Source: Marivita sp. (GTDB lineage Bacteria; Pseudomonadota; Alphaproteobacteria; Rhodobacterales; Rhodobacteraceae). From it: a DNA stretch of 64,000 nucleotides. The translations under genes were made by a program, and so were the position numbers. The stretch is from assembly GCF_020055635.1 (NCBI RefSeq), contig NZ_JAIPUT010000020.1, positions 1-64,000 of the forward strand, written 5' to 3'. Position 1 is the first letter of the stretch. Every line of letters starts with the position of its first letter. This document shows positions 33,516 through 43,156 of the stretch, piece after piece. The notes beneath the pieces are model-generated. The model was not told the origin of the DNA and searched no databases. It saw only the letters and a list, made by a program, of their open reading frames with translations.

Positions 33516-34107
33516 CTTTCATCCCCTGTCAAATCCCGCGTCCAGACCTGGAGCGGCTTCCTGGTGGCTTGCGGCTGATCGATGTCTTTCCACGAAAACC
33601 ACGCCACGGCCCCGTCCAAAGGCGCATAGCCCCGCTTGCGCCAGAACCCGTCCAAGGGTCGGTAGCCCGGTGGCCGCAACGGATGGTCGTCAGGTCGCAC
33701 GACGCCACAAAAGGCCGAGACACGCGCCCCCGTCGCCCGTGCATGCGACTCGCGCAGATCAAAGAACCGATGCCCGATGCCCTGCCCGCGATATTCCGGC
33801 AACAGCACCGACTCGGCGCAATAGAATATCTCCTCCAGCGCCATCCCGGTTCCGTCGAACGCTGCGACGAAATCGTCGGCGTGGTCGCTCATCGGTGTGC
33901 CCGTCGCCGCCCCGACAAGCCGCGATCCATCGAAGGCCCCACAAGGATCGCCGCATTGGAGGCGCGATAGGTCTCGAGATACCCGCGCTCATAGTCCAGA
34001 TCGCCATCATAGAGATACGGCCATTCGCGAAACACGCCGATGCGCAAGCCCGCCACGTCATCCAGGGCAGCGTCCAGCGCCGCGCCGGTCAGCACCTCGA
34101 TCCGCAT
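33512..34107 (-). pseudogene. GNAT-family N-acetyltransferase, broken by one-base frameshift
   Basis: Two abutting frames make one acetyltransferase. The first (34107 leftward) encodes MRIEVLTGAALDAALDDVAG to NAAILVG; the second continues AFDGSRLVGAATGTPMSDHA and holds acetyl-CoA motif A, LLPEYRGQGIGHRFFD. They join if one base is restored in the CCCC run at 33937-33940 (GGGG on the coding strand). Without it translation stops after about 73 residues. The rest shows no decay, so this is either very recent or a homopolymer sequencing error. Neighbours overlap tightly on both sides. Confidence 0.8.
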
Positions 34108-34502
34108 CACGAGACCTGCTGCACCCAGTCACTGAGGTTGTAATAGGTCACCACGCGACTGATCTTGCCCTCGGTCAGCGAAAAGAACGATCCCGCAGGC
34201 AGGCGGTATCCCTGCCCCCTGGCCTCCGGCAGCCCTGCATCGGTGGCAAGATAGGTTCCGTTCACCATGTATTCCGCTGCGCCGCGCCCACCGTCTTCGG
34301 CCACGAACACGACCAGTTCGGTCAATGTCTCGTCGTAACACTGCGCCATGTGCTGGCAAAACGCTTCGAACGCGTCGCGCCCGATACGGATATTGCCCTC
34401 GTTCACGTGATGCGCCACGTCGTCGGTCAGACACTCCAGCATGGCCGGGATATCCTTGGCATTGAACGCCTCGAAATACCGCGTGATCGTTGCATGGCTC
34501 AT
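34107..34502 (-). CDS. SnoaL/NTF2-like protein
   Basis: A 131-residue cone-shaped NTF2-fold protein (TITRYFEAFNAKDIPAMLEC, then DAFEAFCQHMAQCYDETLTE and GKISRVVTYYNLSDW). The family includes ketosteroid isomerase and polyketide cyclases; many members are uncharacterised, and specificity cannot be read here. Its stop and the GNAT start share TGATG, and its start overlaps the phosphatase stop by four bases, so it sits in a tightly coupled gene string. Confidence 0.82.
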   Translation of the reverse strand: MSHATITRYFEAFNAKDIPAMLECLTDDVAHHVNEGNIRIGRDAFEAFCQHMAQCYDETLTELVVFVAEDGGRGAAEYMVNGTYLATDAGLPEARGQGYRLPAGSFFSLTEGKISRVVTYYNLSDWVQQVS

Positions 34503-34948
34503 GGCTGCGCTCCCCATTTCCGTTTCAGATGATCCACCAACTGATCGCGTGTCTGCCGATAGACATTCAGCTTCTGTTCACGGGTCTCGCCAAGGCCCGT
34601 CGGGTCCATGATCGGCCAGTATTCCACCTTCAGATGGTAGAACCGCGTCAGATCCAGCGCCCGCCGCTGCGACGCGGGCGACAGCGCCACGATCAGGTCG
34701 AACCCCGACAACGCCTCGCCGTTTTCCTCCATCTCGTCGAAACTGCGCGACCGATGGCGGTTCAGCGCAACACCGATCTCTTCGCAGACCGCGATGGCGA
34801 ACCCGTCGATCTCCAGATCGTTCATCACGCCCACGGATTGCACATAGGTCTCGAAGCCGTAAAGCTTCTTCATGATTCCTTCGGCCATCGGAGACCGGAC
34901 GGCATTGTGGTCGCAGCAGAACAGAATCGACTGCGGCAACGACCCCAA
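34499..34948 (-). CDS. Low-molecular-weight protein-tyrosine-phosphatase family protein
   Basis: A 149-residue LMW-PTP/arsenate-reductase fold. The P-loop is FCCDHNAVRSPMAEG, with CX5R and the following serine intact; the general-acid aspartate is likely in WPIMDPTGLG. It may be a tyrosine phosphatase or related hydrolase. In many alphaproteobacteria this gene lies between UPF0262 and infA; here three extra genes stand between it and infA. Confidence 0.85.
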   Translation of the reverse strand: MGSLPQSILFCCDHNAVRSPMAEGIMKKLYGFETYVQSVGVMNDLEIDGFAIAVCEEIGVALNRHRSRSFDEMEENGEALSGFDLIVALSPASQRRALDLTRFYHLKVEYWPIMDPTGLGETREQKLNVYRQTRDQLVDHLKRKWGAQP

Positions 34949-34951
34949 GGC

Positions 34952-35431
34952 TCAGCCCCCGAAATGCAGGACGCAGACAAGGGTAAAGAGCCGCCGCGCG
35001 GTGTCATCATCCACCGTCACCTTGCCCTCGAGCCGTTCCTGCAAGATGCGCGCACCCTCGTTGTGGATGCCGCGCCGCGCCATGTCGATGGTCTCGATCT
35101 GGCTGGGCGGCAGGGTCTTGACCGCATCGAAATAGGATTTGCAGATCTGGAAGTAATCCTTCACCACCTGCCGGAACGGTGTCAGCGACAGGTGGAATTC
35201 CGCCGCCTTGTCATGGCTTTCGGTGGTCACGTCGAAGACCAGCCGCTTGTCCTTGATCGACAGGCCCACATGGTACGGCCCGGCAGGCACCGGCTTGTCG
35301 TCGCGGTCGGGAAGCGCGAACGTGTTGTGCTCCATCAGGTCGAACATCGCCACACGGCGCTCCTGTTCGATTTCCGGGGTGGGCGGGGGCAGATTGCCGT
35401 CGTCCAGCTTGATATGGGCAATGCGTGTCAT
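34952..35431 (-). CDS. UPF0262 family protein
   Basis: A 159-residue protein matching UPF0262 (FDLMEHNTFALPDRDDKPVP, then PYHVGLSIKDKRLVFDV and LSLTPFRQVVKDYFQICKSY). Function unknown; the family is restricted to alphaproteobacteria and usually sits between hisD and the LMW phosphatase gene. Here hisD is absent and the gene upstream is the BciB-like reductase. Three bases separate it from the phosphatase gene. Confidence 0.9.
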   Translation of the reverse strand: MTRIAHIKLDDGNLPPPTPEIEQERRVAMFDLMEHNTFALPDRDDKPVPAGPYHVGLSIKDKRLVFDVTTESHDKAAEFHLSLTPFRQVVKDYFQICKSYFDAVKTLPPSQIETIDMARRGIHNEGARILQERLEGKVTVDDDTARRLFTLVCVLHFGG

Positions 35432-35499
35432 GGGCAGTCTTCCTTGATCTGCGCCCCTCCCTAACGCGGGTTCAGATATCGCGCAATCTGACCTTTGGC

Positions 35500-36741
35500 C
35501 TAACCGCGCGTTTCGTCCTTGCCGGGCATCAGACCATAGCGCGCGGCCACGCGCCAGACATGATCGGGCACCATGTTCTTGATCCGCGCGGGATGCGCCC
35601 GCCGCAGATGCAAAATTGTCTCGATCGCCTTCATCTCGACCCGCGCACGGGCAAATTCCAACCCGCGTGGCCCGGTGCGCGGTTGCAGCCATGCCACGAT
35701 GGGACGCACCCAGTCCGGCATCCGGCGCAGCGGCAACCCACCGGCGGCGCGTTCGGTGTTGGCCATGAAGCCTTTCACCGCGGCCGCGCGCTTGCCCTTG
35801 TCCGTCAGGCCGCGCCGCACCACCCTGTCACCAAGCCGGTCCAGCATCGCCGCCCCGCGCGCGTTGCGCACGATCAGCCACTGGTCGCCATCGCCGCCCA
35901 TGTAGCCCACGGTGATATCCGCCAGGCGGTTGGTGTAATCGACACAGGTCTTGCAGGTCATCGGAAAGAAATCCGCCGGCAGATCGGACAGCGGCAGCTT
36001 GAGAAACGGCACAAAGCGCGGCTTGCGCCCATCGTCGAACCGCAATTCCACGCGGTAATCCGCCCGGAACTCCAGGTAGGACACGGTTTCGGGCCGGTCA
36101 TCCAGCCGCGCCAGGAAGGCATGGAAATTCTCGGTCGTGGTGTTGTCCGAACAGGGCGTGCCGATCACCGTGATCTCGTCGAACCCCAGTTCCGCCTCCA
36201 GCGCCCGCAGCGCGTAGACCTGGCAGGGAATGCCCACCACCGCGATCCGCCGATGCCCCGCCGCGCGCGCCGGTTCCAGCAGCGCCAGAAGCGGCCCGTA
36301 CCCCATCCGCATGCCCCGGCATTGCGCCATTTCCTCGGCCCGTGTGACGATCACCGGCAACGGCTTCCACCGGTCCTCGGGGTCAGGTGCCGTCGCGAGC
36401 ACCGCGTCCACCGCACCGGCGCGCAACAATTCCGCCGCCAGCGCCGTGGTCAACCCGGTCCACTGCGCGCCCTCGGCCGCAGGCTCCAGCCGTGCACGGT
36501 ACATGGCGTGTGTCACCCCGAAAAACGCCTCGTCCCCCGCCCCGGCCACACGCCCATGAACCGATCTCTCAAGGCTCTCGTAATCCGGCTGGATAAACTG
36601 ACAGGCCCGCCCGCAGGCGCGGCCGTCGCCCATGCGCGACACGCCGCAATCGGTACACAGGCCCGGACGGGGCGCGCCGCCGATCTCCGGCACCGTCAGA
36701 CCGATCCGTCCCCCATCCATCTCCGCCTCCATCTTGCGCAT
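35500..36741 (-). CDS. FrhB/BciB-like iron-sulfur flavoprotein (possible 8-vinyl reductase)
   Basis: A 413-residue FrhB-type protein. An N-terminal CTDCGVSRMG and RACGRACQF cluster binds iron-sulfur; VVGIPCQVYALRALEAELG, VIGTPCSDNTTTENF and FFPMTCKTCVDYTNRLADI add further cysteines. The EGAQWTGLTTALAAELL and SDLPADFF-type blocks closely follow BciB, the ferredoxin-dependent 8-vinyl reductase of chlorophyll and bacteriochlorophyll synthesis, and plant HCAR. A true BciB would imply a phototrophic or formerly phototrophic strain, but no pigment genes adjoin. I used ATG 36741; ATG 36732 is possible. Confidence 0.8.
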   Translation of the reverse strand: MRKMEAEMDGGRIGLTVPEIGGAPRPGLCTDCGVSRMGDGRACGRACQFIQPDYESLERSVHGRVAGAGDEAFFGVTHAMYRARLEPAAEGAQWTGLTTALAAELLRAGAVDAVLATAPDPEDRWKPLPVIVTRAEEMAQCRGMRMGYGPLLALLEPARAAGHRRIAVVGIPCQVYALRALEAELGFDEITVIGTPCSDNTTTENFHAFLARLDDRPETVSYLEFRADYRVELRFDDGRKPRFVPFLKLPLSDLPADFFPMTCKTCVDYTNRLADITVGYMGGDGDQWLIVRNARGAAMLDRLGDRVVRRGLTDKGKRAAAVKGFMANTERAAGGLPLRRMPDWVRPIVAWLQPRTGPRGLEFARARVEMKAIETILHLRRAHPARIKNMVPDHVWRVAARYGLMPGKDETRG

Positions 36742-36785
36742 TGTGTCAGGTTTAGTTGACACACCGGCAAAAAACCAGTCCGGAC

Positions 36786-36807
36786 TTCTTCTCTTTCCAA
36801 ATATGCA
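36786..36807. repeat. Dispersed intergenic element, copy 2
   Basis: Exact copy of the 22-base element (core CTCTTTCCAAATATGCA). In the direction of transcription (minus) it reads TGCATATTTGGAAAGAGAAG, 45 bases before the BciB-like gene and after mraY. Confidence 0.8.
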
Positions 36808-36964
36808 AATCCACCATCCAACGCGCGCGCACCGCTCATCGACCGCGTCGCGCAGACACTTGCCCGAGGACGTCGCCGAAGGCGCAAGGACGAGACATAA
36901 AGCGCGCAATCCCATTGCGCTCGATCTGCCTGAAAACCGGTTCCGTCGTTCCGGAACGAGCCTG

Positions 36965-38047
36965 TCAGCGCACCTTCAGGGTCGCCAGGCCGATCAGCGC
37001 GAGGATGAGAGAGATGATCCAGAAGCGGATCACGATCTGCGGCTCGGCCCAACCCTTCTTCTCGTAATGGTGATGGATCGGCGCCATCAGGAAGACGCGC
37101 TTGCCGGTGCGCTTGAAATAAAGCACCTGGACGATCACCGACAGCGCCTCGACCACGAACAGACCGCCGACGATGGCCAGCACGATCTCGTGCTTTGTCG
37201 CCACCGCGATGGCGCCCAGCGCGCCACCCAGCGCCAGTGACCCGGTGTCGCCCATGAAGACAGCCGCGGGCGGCGCGTTGTACCACAAAAATCCAAGCCC
37301 GCCGCCGAAGATGCCCATGGTGAAGATCAGGATCTCGCCTGTCCCCGGCACGTAATGCACATCCAGATATTCGGTGAAATCGACCCGCCCCACCGCGTAG
37401 GCGATCACCCCCAGCGTGCCTGCGGCGATCATCACCGGCATGATCGCCAGCCCGTCAAGACCGTCGGTCAGGTTCACCGCGTTGGCCGCGCCGACGATCA
37501 CGATCATCGCGAAGGGCACAAACAGATAGCCAAGGTTCAAGAGCGTGTCCTTGAACACCGGAAAGGCAAGCTGGTTGGTCAGTTCTTCGGGATGGAACTG
37601 CGCGGCCCAGTAGCTCGCGATGGCCGCGATCACGAAGCCCAGCAACAGGCGGACCTTGCCGGAGACACCGTCCGAATTCTGTTTCTTCACCTTGGCATAA
37701 TCGTCGGCAAAACCGATCAGCGCGAAACTCATCGTGACGAAAAGCACCATCCAGACAAACGGATTGTCCAGCCGTGCCCAAAGCAGCGTCGAGGTCAGCA
37801 GCGCCCCGACGATCAGCAGACCGCCCATGGTCGGCGTGCCGGCCTTCGCGAAATGCCCGTCGGGCCCGTCATGGCGGATCGGCTGGCCCTTGCCCTGGCG
37901 CTTGCGCAGCACGTTGATCAGGGGCTTTCCGAAGAAGAAGCCGAACAGCAGCGCGGTCAGAAACGCCCCGCCTGCGCGAAAGGTGATATAGCGAAAGAGG
38001 TTGAAGAAATCTCCACCGTCCGACAGCGCGGTCAGCCAATACAACAT
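36965..38047 (-). CDS. mraY: Phospho-N-acetylmuramoyl-pentapeptide-transferase MraY
   Basis: A 360-residue inner-membrane enzyme with about ten transmembrane segments that makes lipid I from UDP-MurNAc-pentapeptide and undecaprenyl phosphate. The catalytic blocks are [32 protein letters not shown] and the HHH segment [13 protein letters not shown]. It ends the dcw run in this window; the usual following genes (murD, ftsW, murG) are not on this side, so the cluster is interrupted by the BciB-like gene. Confidence 0.96.
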   Translation of the reverse strand: MLYWLTALSDGGDFFNLFRYITFRAGGAFLTALLFGFFFGKPLINVLRKRQGKGQPIRHDGPDGHFAKAGTPTMGGLLIVGALLTSTLLWARLDNPFVWMVLFVTMSFALIGFADDYAKVKKQNSDGVSGKVRLLLGFVIAAIASYWAAQFHPEELTNQLAFPVFKDTLLNLGYLFVPFAMIVIVGAANAVNLTDGLDGLAIMPVMIAAGTLGVIAYAVGRVDFTEYLDVHYVPGTGEILIFTMGIFGGGLGFLWYNAPPAAVFMGDTGSLALGGALGAIAVATKHEIVLAIVGGLFVVEALSVIVQVLYFKRTGKRVFLMAPIHHHYEKKGWAEPQIVIRFWIISLILALIGLATLKVR

Positions 38048-38051
38048 GCTC

Positions 38052-39494
38052 TTATCCTTCCACCACGCCGCGGGCGTTGCCTTCGCCCATATTGCGGATC
38101 GCGTCAACCACACGCGCGAGCCCCATCGACAGCGATCCCTTGACCAGGATCACATCGCCCGCATCCAGCGACCGGGGCAGGCGGTCGGCCATGTCGCGCG
38201 CGGTCTCGAACCACAGGCCCCGCTGCAATTCGGGCAGCGCCTCATGCAGATGACGCATCAGCGGCCCGACGCAATGCACCCGGTCAAGCCCCCGCAGCGC
38301 GTCCAGATCGGCCAGCGCGGCATGCAGCGCCGGTCCGGTCGGGCCAAGCTCCTTCATGTCGCCCAGAACCGCGATCCGGCGGCCCTTCTGAACCCGGCCT
38401 GTATCATGTTGAACGGGTGCTGCCGCCAGAACCGCCAGCGCCGCGGCAACCGAGGCCGGGTTGGCGTTGTAGGCGTCGTCGAACAGCGCCAGGGTCGCAT
38501 CGGGATCGGCGACATCAAGCCGGATCGTGACATGCGCCCCGCGCCCCGCCCCCGGATGCCAGCGCCCGATCGCCGCCAGTGACAGCGCGCGGTCGAGGCC
38601 CAGCACCTCGCAGACCGCCAGCACCGCGGCGCCGTTGATCGCGAAATGCCGCCCCGGCGCGTCGATCTTGTAGAGCAGCTGAGCGCCCTCGAACGCGGCC
38701 TGCGCGACGCTGTAGCCCTCGGTGTCCCGTATCGAGGTGATGCGCATGTCGCAGCCCTCGGTCGTGCCGAAGGACAGGCTGACGGCCGCCCTCTCTGCGG
38801 CCCGCGCCTTGAGGATCGGGCTGGTCGGCAGATCGCCATTCCAGATCGCCACCCCGCCCGGTTCCAGCCCGTCAAAGATCGACGCCTTCTCATGCGCGAT
38901 CCCGTCGATGTCTTCGAACGCCTCGAGATGCGCCGGCGCGACAATCGTCACCAGCGCCACATGCGGGCGGGCGAGCTTGCTCAGGGGGGCGATCTCGCCG
39001 GGATGGTTCATGCCGATCTCGATCACCGCGAAATCGGCGTCACGCGGCATCCGCGCAAGGGTCAGCGGCACACCCCAATGATTGTTGTAACTGGCTTCGG
39101 CGGCATGCACCTGACCATGCGCGCCCAGCACCGTGCGCAGCATCTCCTTGGTCGAGGTCTTGCCCACCGACCCGGTGACACCGACCACCCTGGCCCCTGT
39201 CCGGCTCCGCGCGGCACGCCCCAACGCCTCCAACCCGGCCTGCACGTCGTCGACGATCAGCAGCGGCGCATCACCCGCCACGCCGTCGGGCACCCGGCTG
39301 ACCAAAGCCGCCGCCGCGCCCTTGTCCAGCGCCTGTGCAACAAAATCATGCCCGTCCCGCGCCGCTGTCAGGGCCACGAACAGATCGCCGGGCCGGAGCG
39401 TCCGCGTGTCGATGGACACGCCCTGCGCCTGCCATTCGGCTGTCACGGTGCCGCCGGTGGCTGCGGCCGCCTCTGCCGATGTCCAAAGGGTCAT
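38052..39494 (-). CDS. murF: UDP-N-acetylmuramoyl-tripeptide--D-alanyl-D-alanine ligase MurF
   Basis: A 480-residue Mur ligase. The ATP loop is [17 protein letters not shown] and the central domain has [14 protein letters not shown]. It adds D-Ala-D-Ala to the muropeptide. It overlaps murE by four bases and is four bases before mraY, in the order typical of the dcw cluster. Confidence 0.95.
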   Translation of the reverse strand: MTLWTSAEAAAATGGTVTAEWQAQGVSIDTRTLRPGDLFVALTAARDGHDFVAQALDKGAAAALVSRVPDGVAGDAPLLIVDDVQAGLEALGRAARSRTGARVVGVTGSVGKTSTKEMLRTVLGAHGQVHAAEASYNNHWGVPLTLARMPRDADFAVIEIGMNHPGEIAPLSKLARPHVALVTIVAPAHLEAFEDIDGIAHEKASIFDGLEPGGVAIWNGDLPTSPILKARAAERAAVSLSFGTTEGCDMRITSIRDTEGYSVAQAAFEGAQLLYKIDAPGRHFAINGAAVLAVCEVLGLDRALSLAAIGRWHPGAGRGAHVTIRLDVADPDATLALFDDAYNANPASVAAALAVLAAAPVQHDTGRVQKGRRIAVLGDMKELGPTGPALHAALADLDALRGLDRVHCVGPLMRHLHEALPELQRGLWFETARDMADRLPRSLDAGDVILVKGSLSMGLARVVDAIRNMGEGNARGVVEG

Positions 39495-40975
39495 GCCAGT
39501 TTTCCGTCAAGGGCCGCGACCGCCACGCTGGCCTGTTCCACATCGTCGAACGGATAGATCGTCGTTCCCACGATCTGCCCGGTCTCGTGTCCCTTGCCGC
39601 AGATCAGCAACGCGTCCCCCGGCCCGACCGCATCGACGCCGCGCAGGATCGCTTCGGCGCGGTCCGCGACCTCGATCGCGTCCGGCGCGCCGTCCAGCAC
39701 CGCCGCCCGGATCGTCGCCGGGTCTTCGGTGCGCGGATTGTCGTCGGTGACGATCACGTGGTCGGCGAACTCTGCCGCCGCCGCCCCCATCAGGGGCCGC
39801 TTGCCCGGATCGCGGTCGCCGCCCGCGCCGACGATGGCCACCAGCCGCCCCATCACGTGCGGGCGGAGCGCCTGGCAGGCGGTCGCCACCGCTGCCGGCG
39901 TATGGGCATAATCGACATAGACCGCGGCCCCATTGGCGCGCGTCGCCGCGAGCTGCATCCGCCCGCGCACGGTTTCCAGTTCCGGCAGCACCGCGAACAC
40001 CCGGTCGGGCGCCGCGCCGCTGGCGATCACCAGCCCGGCCGCCACCATCACGTTCTCGGCCTGGAAGCCGCCGACGAGGTTCAGCCGGGTCTGGAAGGCC
40101 TCGCCGCCGAACCTGATTCGCACGTCCTGCCCGGTGGCGTCGAACCGCTGCGCCAGCAATGCCATGTCGGCGGCGCTGTCACGGCCCACGGTCATGACCT
40201 CCTGCCCGCGCGCCCGCGCGATGGCGAGCATGTCCACGCCGCGCGCGTCGTCGATATTGATCACCGCGATGCCGTCTTCCGGCAACACGCGCGCGAACAG
40301 CCCCGCCTTGGCGTCGAAATAGGCCTCGAAGCTTTCGTGGTAGTCCAGGTGATCCTGGGTGAAATTGGTGAACCCCGCCGCGCGCAGGTTCACGCCGTCC
40401 AGTCGCCGCTGCGCCAGCCCGTGCGACGACGCCTCCATCGCCGCATGTTCGATCCCGGCCTCCGCCGCGCCCGCAAGCGCCCGGTGCAGCGTGATCGGTT
40501 CCGGCGTGGTATGGGCCAGCGGCGCCTGCCAGTCGCCTTCGACACCCGTGGTGCCCAGGTTGACCGCCGGATGGCCCAGCAATTGCCAGATCCGCCGCAC
40601 GAAACTGGCGACGCTGGTCTTGCCGTTGGTGCCGGTGACGGCGACCATCGTGTCGGGCTGGTTGCCGAACCACAGCGCCGCCGTGAAGGCCAGCGTCTGC
40701 CGCGGATCCGCGGCGATCACCAATGCGGCCGATGACCCGTCCAGCACGTCCTTGGCGATCCGGGCCCCCTCGACATCGGTGAGGATGGCCGCGGCCCCCA
40801 TGCGCAACGCATATTGGATGAACTCGCCGCCATGCATGCGCGTGCCCGGCAGCGCGGCAAAAAGATAGCCCTCCCTGACATCGCGGCTGTCCACGGCCAG
40901 ACCGGTGACAAAGGCGTCGGCACCGCCGCGCCCCGTCAGACCCAGCTCGGTCAGGCTCTTGGCGTCTGCCCCCAT
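39491..40975 (-). CDS. murE: UDP-N-acetylmuramoyl-L-alanyl-D-glutamate--2,6-diaminopimelate ligase MurE
   Basis: A 494-residue Mur ligase. The ATP loop is AVTGTNGKTSVASFV; the DDNPRTEDP motif selects meso-diaminopimelate, the gram-negative residue. The C-terminal ICGKGHETGQ block is also typical. The ATG at 40975 has GGGAGAG upstream. It lies 43 bases after ftsI. Confidence 0.95.
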   Translation of the reverse strand: MGADAKSLTELGLTGRGGADAFVTGLAVDSRDVREGYLFAALPGTRMHGGEFIQYALRMGAAAILTDVEGARIAKDVLDGSSAALVIAADPRQTLAFTAALWFGNQPDTMVAVTGTNGKTSVASFVRRIWQLLGHPAVNLGTTGVEGDWQAPLAHTTPEPITLHRALAGAAEAGIEHAAMEASSHGLAQRRLDGVNLRAAGFTNFTQDHLDYHESFEAYFDAKAGLFARVLPEDGIAVINIDDARGVDMLAIARARGQEVMTVGRDSAADMALLAQRFDATGQDVRIRFGGEAFQTRLNLVGGFQAENVMVAAGLVIASGAAPDRVFAVLPELETVRGRMQLAATRANGAAVYVDYAHTPAAVATACQALRPHVMGRLVAIVGAGGDRDPGKRPLMGAAAAEFADHVIVTDDNPRTEDPATIRAAVLDGAPDAIEVADRAEAILRGVDAVGPGDALLICGKGHETGQIVGTTIYPFDDVEQASVAVAALDGKLA

Positions 40976-41018
40976 GACGCTCTCCCTGTTTTCCTGGCCT
41001 CGCAAAGGGCGGATGCCC

Positions 41019-42806
41019 TCAGTTCGAGGTGTTGATGATGCCTGTCAGATGCCGCGTTTCCACCTCGGGGCGCAAGCCCAGAAGCGGTGCGACGCGACGG
41101 ATCATTTCAGCCGCGACCGGCACAGCCGTCCAGCCGGCGGTGCGGCGCGGCTTGGTGCCACTGGTCTCGACCGGTTCATCAAGCGTCACGATCAGCACGT
41201 ATTTCGGATCATGCGTGGGAAAGACCGATGCAAAGGTGTTGATAACCTTGTCATCGTAATAACCGCCGCCCCGCGCCTTTGGCTTGTCGGCCGTGCCGGT
41301 CTTGCCGCCCACCGAATAGCCCGGCACCTCGCCAAAGCTCGCCGTGCCTTCGGTGACCACCTTGCGCAGCATGTCCAGCGATTGCCGCGCGGTCCTCTCG
41401 GACATCAGGCGCGATCCAAGCCTTGGGCCGTTCTGCCTGAGCAGCGTCGGCTCGACCCTGTAGCCGCCATTGGCGATCGCCGCGTATCCGGCCGCCAGGT
41501 GCAGCGGGCTCGACGACAACCCGTGGCCATAAGAGATCGTCACGCTCGACAGGTCGGTCCAGCGTTGCGGCAAGAGCGGCTGACCCCCCTTGGCCTCGAC
41601 GATTTCCAGCGGCGTCGGCTCGAAAAAGCCGAGCCCCTTGAGAAACTCCTGCTGCCGCTGCGCGCCGATCGCCAGGGCCAGGCGGCCTGTGCCCCGGTTC
41701 GAACTCTTGACGATGATGTCCGACACCGACAGCGGTCCGTAATTCTTGTTCTGGAATTCCCCGATCCGGAATCCGCCCACCTTCAGCGGTCCACTCGTGT
41801 CGATCACCGTCTCGGGATTGACCAACCCCAACTCGAGCGCCTGGGCCGAGGCGAACACCTTGAAGGTGGAGCCAAGCTCGTATACGCCCTGCACCGCGCG
41901 GTTGAACAGCGGGCTGTCCGCCGCCTCGCCCTGGGTCAACGGACGCGGGCGGTCATTGGGGTCGAAATCCGGCAGCGACGCGATCGCGATCACCTCGCCG
42001 GTATGGACATCCATCAGCACGCTGGCCGCGCCCTTGGCATTCATCAGGCTCATGCCGCCCTGAAGCACCCGTTCGGTCGCCGCCTGGATGGTCAGGTCCA
42101 GCGATAGTTCGAGTGGTGCGCCCTCGCGGGCCGGGTCGCGCAGCGCGTCGTCGAAGAATTTCTCGATGCCCGCGGTCCCGATGACTTCAGCGGAATGAAC
42201 GCCTTCGCGGCCAAAGCTCGCGCCGCCAAGGATATGCGCCGCCAGCGCGCCATTGGGATAAAGCCGCATCTCGCGCGGGCCGAACAACAGGCCCGGCTCG
42301 CCGATGTCATGCACCCGCTGCTTCTGCTCGGGGCTGAGTTTCTTGCGCACCCACATGAACTTGCGCTTGCCGGTGAAGTCCTTGCGCAAACGGTCTTCGT
42401 CAAGTTCCGGAAATATCGCGACCAATTCCCGTGCCGCCTTGATCGGGTCGATCATCTGCTGCGGATGGGCATAAAGCGAAAACGTCTCCATGTTGGTTGC
42501 GAGGATCCGCCCCTGCCGGTCGACGATATCGGCCCGGCTGGCGATGATCGACGCCCCCGTGGCCTGCGCGCGCGGCTCTTCAGCTTCGGAGGCAGCCAGC
42601 GTGCCCATGCGCGCGCCGATCACGCCGAAGGCGCAAAAGAACATCACCGCCATGACCAGAAGCCGCCCCTCGGCCCGCGACCGCGCCTTGTCGCGCATCT
42701 GTTCATGCCGGATGCGCAGGTTTTCGCGTTCGATGGCGTCGGGGTTCTCGCCCTTGCGGCGCGCGTCCAGAATGCGCGCCAGCGGACGCAGCGGTGTGCG
42801 AATCAT
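41019..42806 (-). CDS. ftsI: Penicillin-binding protein 3 / cell division protein FtsI
   Basis: A 595-residue septal transpeptidase. A cytoplasmic tail is followed by one transmembrane segment (LLVMAVMFFCAFGVIGARMG, about residues 50-69), a dimerisation domain and the transpeptidase domain with GSTFKVFA (serine nucleophile), SSN in VKSSNRGTG and KTGTA. It crosslinks peptidoglycan at the septum with FtsW. It overlaps ftsL by four bases. The longer upstream frame is rejected because it overlaps ftsL entirely. Confidence 0.94.
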   Translation of the reverse strand: MIRTPLRPLARILDARRKGENPDAIERENLRIRHEQMRDKARSRAEGRLLVMAVMFFCAFGVIGARMGTLAASEAEEPRAQATGASIIASRADIVDRQGRILATNMETFSLYAHPQQMIDPIKAARELVAIFPELDEDRLRKDFTGKRKFMWVRKKLSPEQKQRVHDIGEPGLLFGPREMRLYPNGALAAHILGGASFGREGVHSAEVIGTAGIEKFFDDALRDPAREGAPLELSLDLTIQAATERVLQGGMSLMNAKGAASVLMDVHTGEVIAIASLPDFDPNDRPRPLTQGEAADSPLFNRAVQGVYELGSTFKVFASAQALELGLVNPETVIDTSGPLKVGGFRIGEFQNKNYGPLSVSDIIVKSSNRGTGRLALAIGAQRQQEFLKGLGFFEPTPLEIVEAKGGQPLLPQRWTDLSSVTISYGHGLSSSPLHLAAGYAAIANGGYRVEPTLLRQNGPRLGSRLMSERTARQSLDMLRKVVTEGTASFGEVPGYSVGGKTGTADKPKARGGGYYDDKVINTFASVFPTHDPKYVLIVTLDEPVETSGTKPRRTAGWTAVPVAAEMIRRVAPLLGLRPEVETRHLTGIINTSN

Positions 42807-43156
42807 GGCTCTTGCTCTCCTGCTCCGGCGCTGGACACCTCGACCGGATCGGTGATCGGCAATTCGGGAGGCTGCGGATAGGCGACCTGGTCGACGCGCC
42901 CGAACTGGTCCGGCTCGAACGGCATCAGGCCCAGACGCTCGAAATTCACCTCGGCGAGGTCCCGCAGACGATCCGGGCGATTCAGATAGGCCCATTCCGC
43001 CTTCAGAACGGCCAACCGCGCCCGTGCATCGCGCAGGTCGGCGCGCACCGCCTGCGCCTCGCCCAGCGCCGCCTGCGTCTTGTAGTTCTCGTGATAGGCC
43101 CAGAACGCGGCCCCGATGACGGTCATGAACGTCAGGACATAAAGTAGCGAACGCAT
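42803..43156 (-). CDS. ftsL: Cell division protein FtsL
   Basis: A 117-residue bitopic protein: one transmembrane segment (LLYVLTFMTVIGAAFWAY) and a periplasmic coiled coil (TQAALGEAQAVRADLRDARA). FtsL forms a complex with FtsB and FtsQ. Sequence conservation is low in this family, so the call rests on size, layout and its place between rsmH and ftsI. Its start shares TGATG with the rsmH stop. Confidence 0.87.
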   Translation of the reverse strand: MRSLLYVLTFMTVIGAAFWAYHENYKTQAALGEAQAVRADLRDARARLAVLKAEWAYLNRPDRLRDLAEVNFERLGLMPFEPDQFGRVDQVAYPQPPELPITDPVEVSSAGAGEQEP

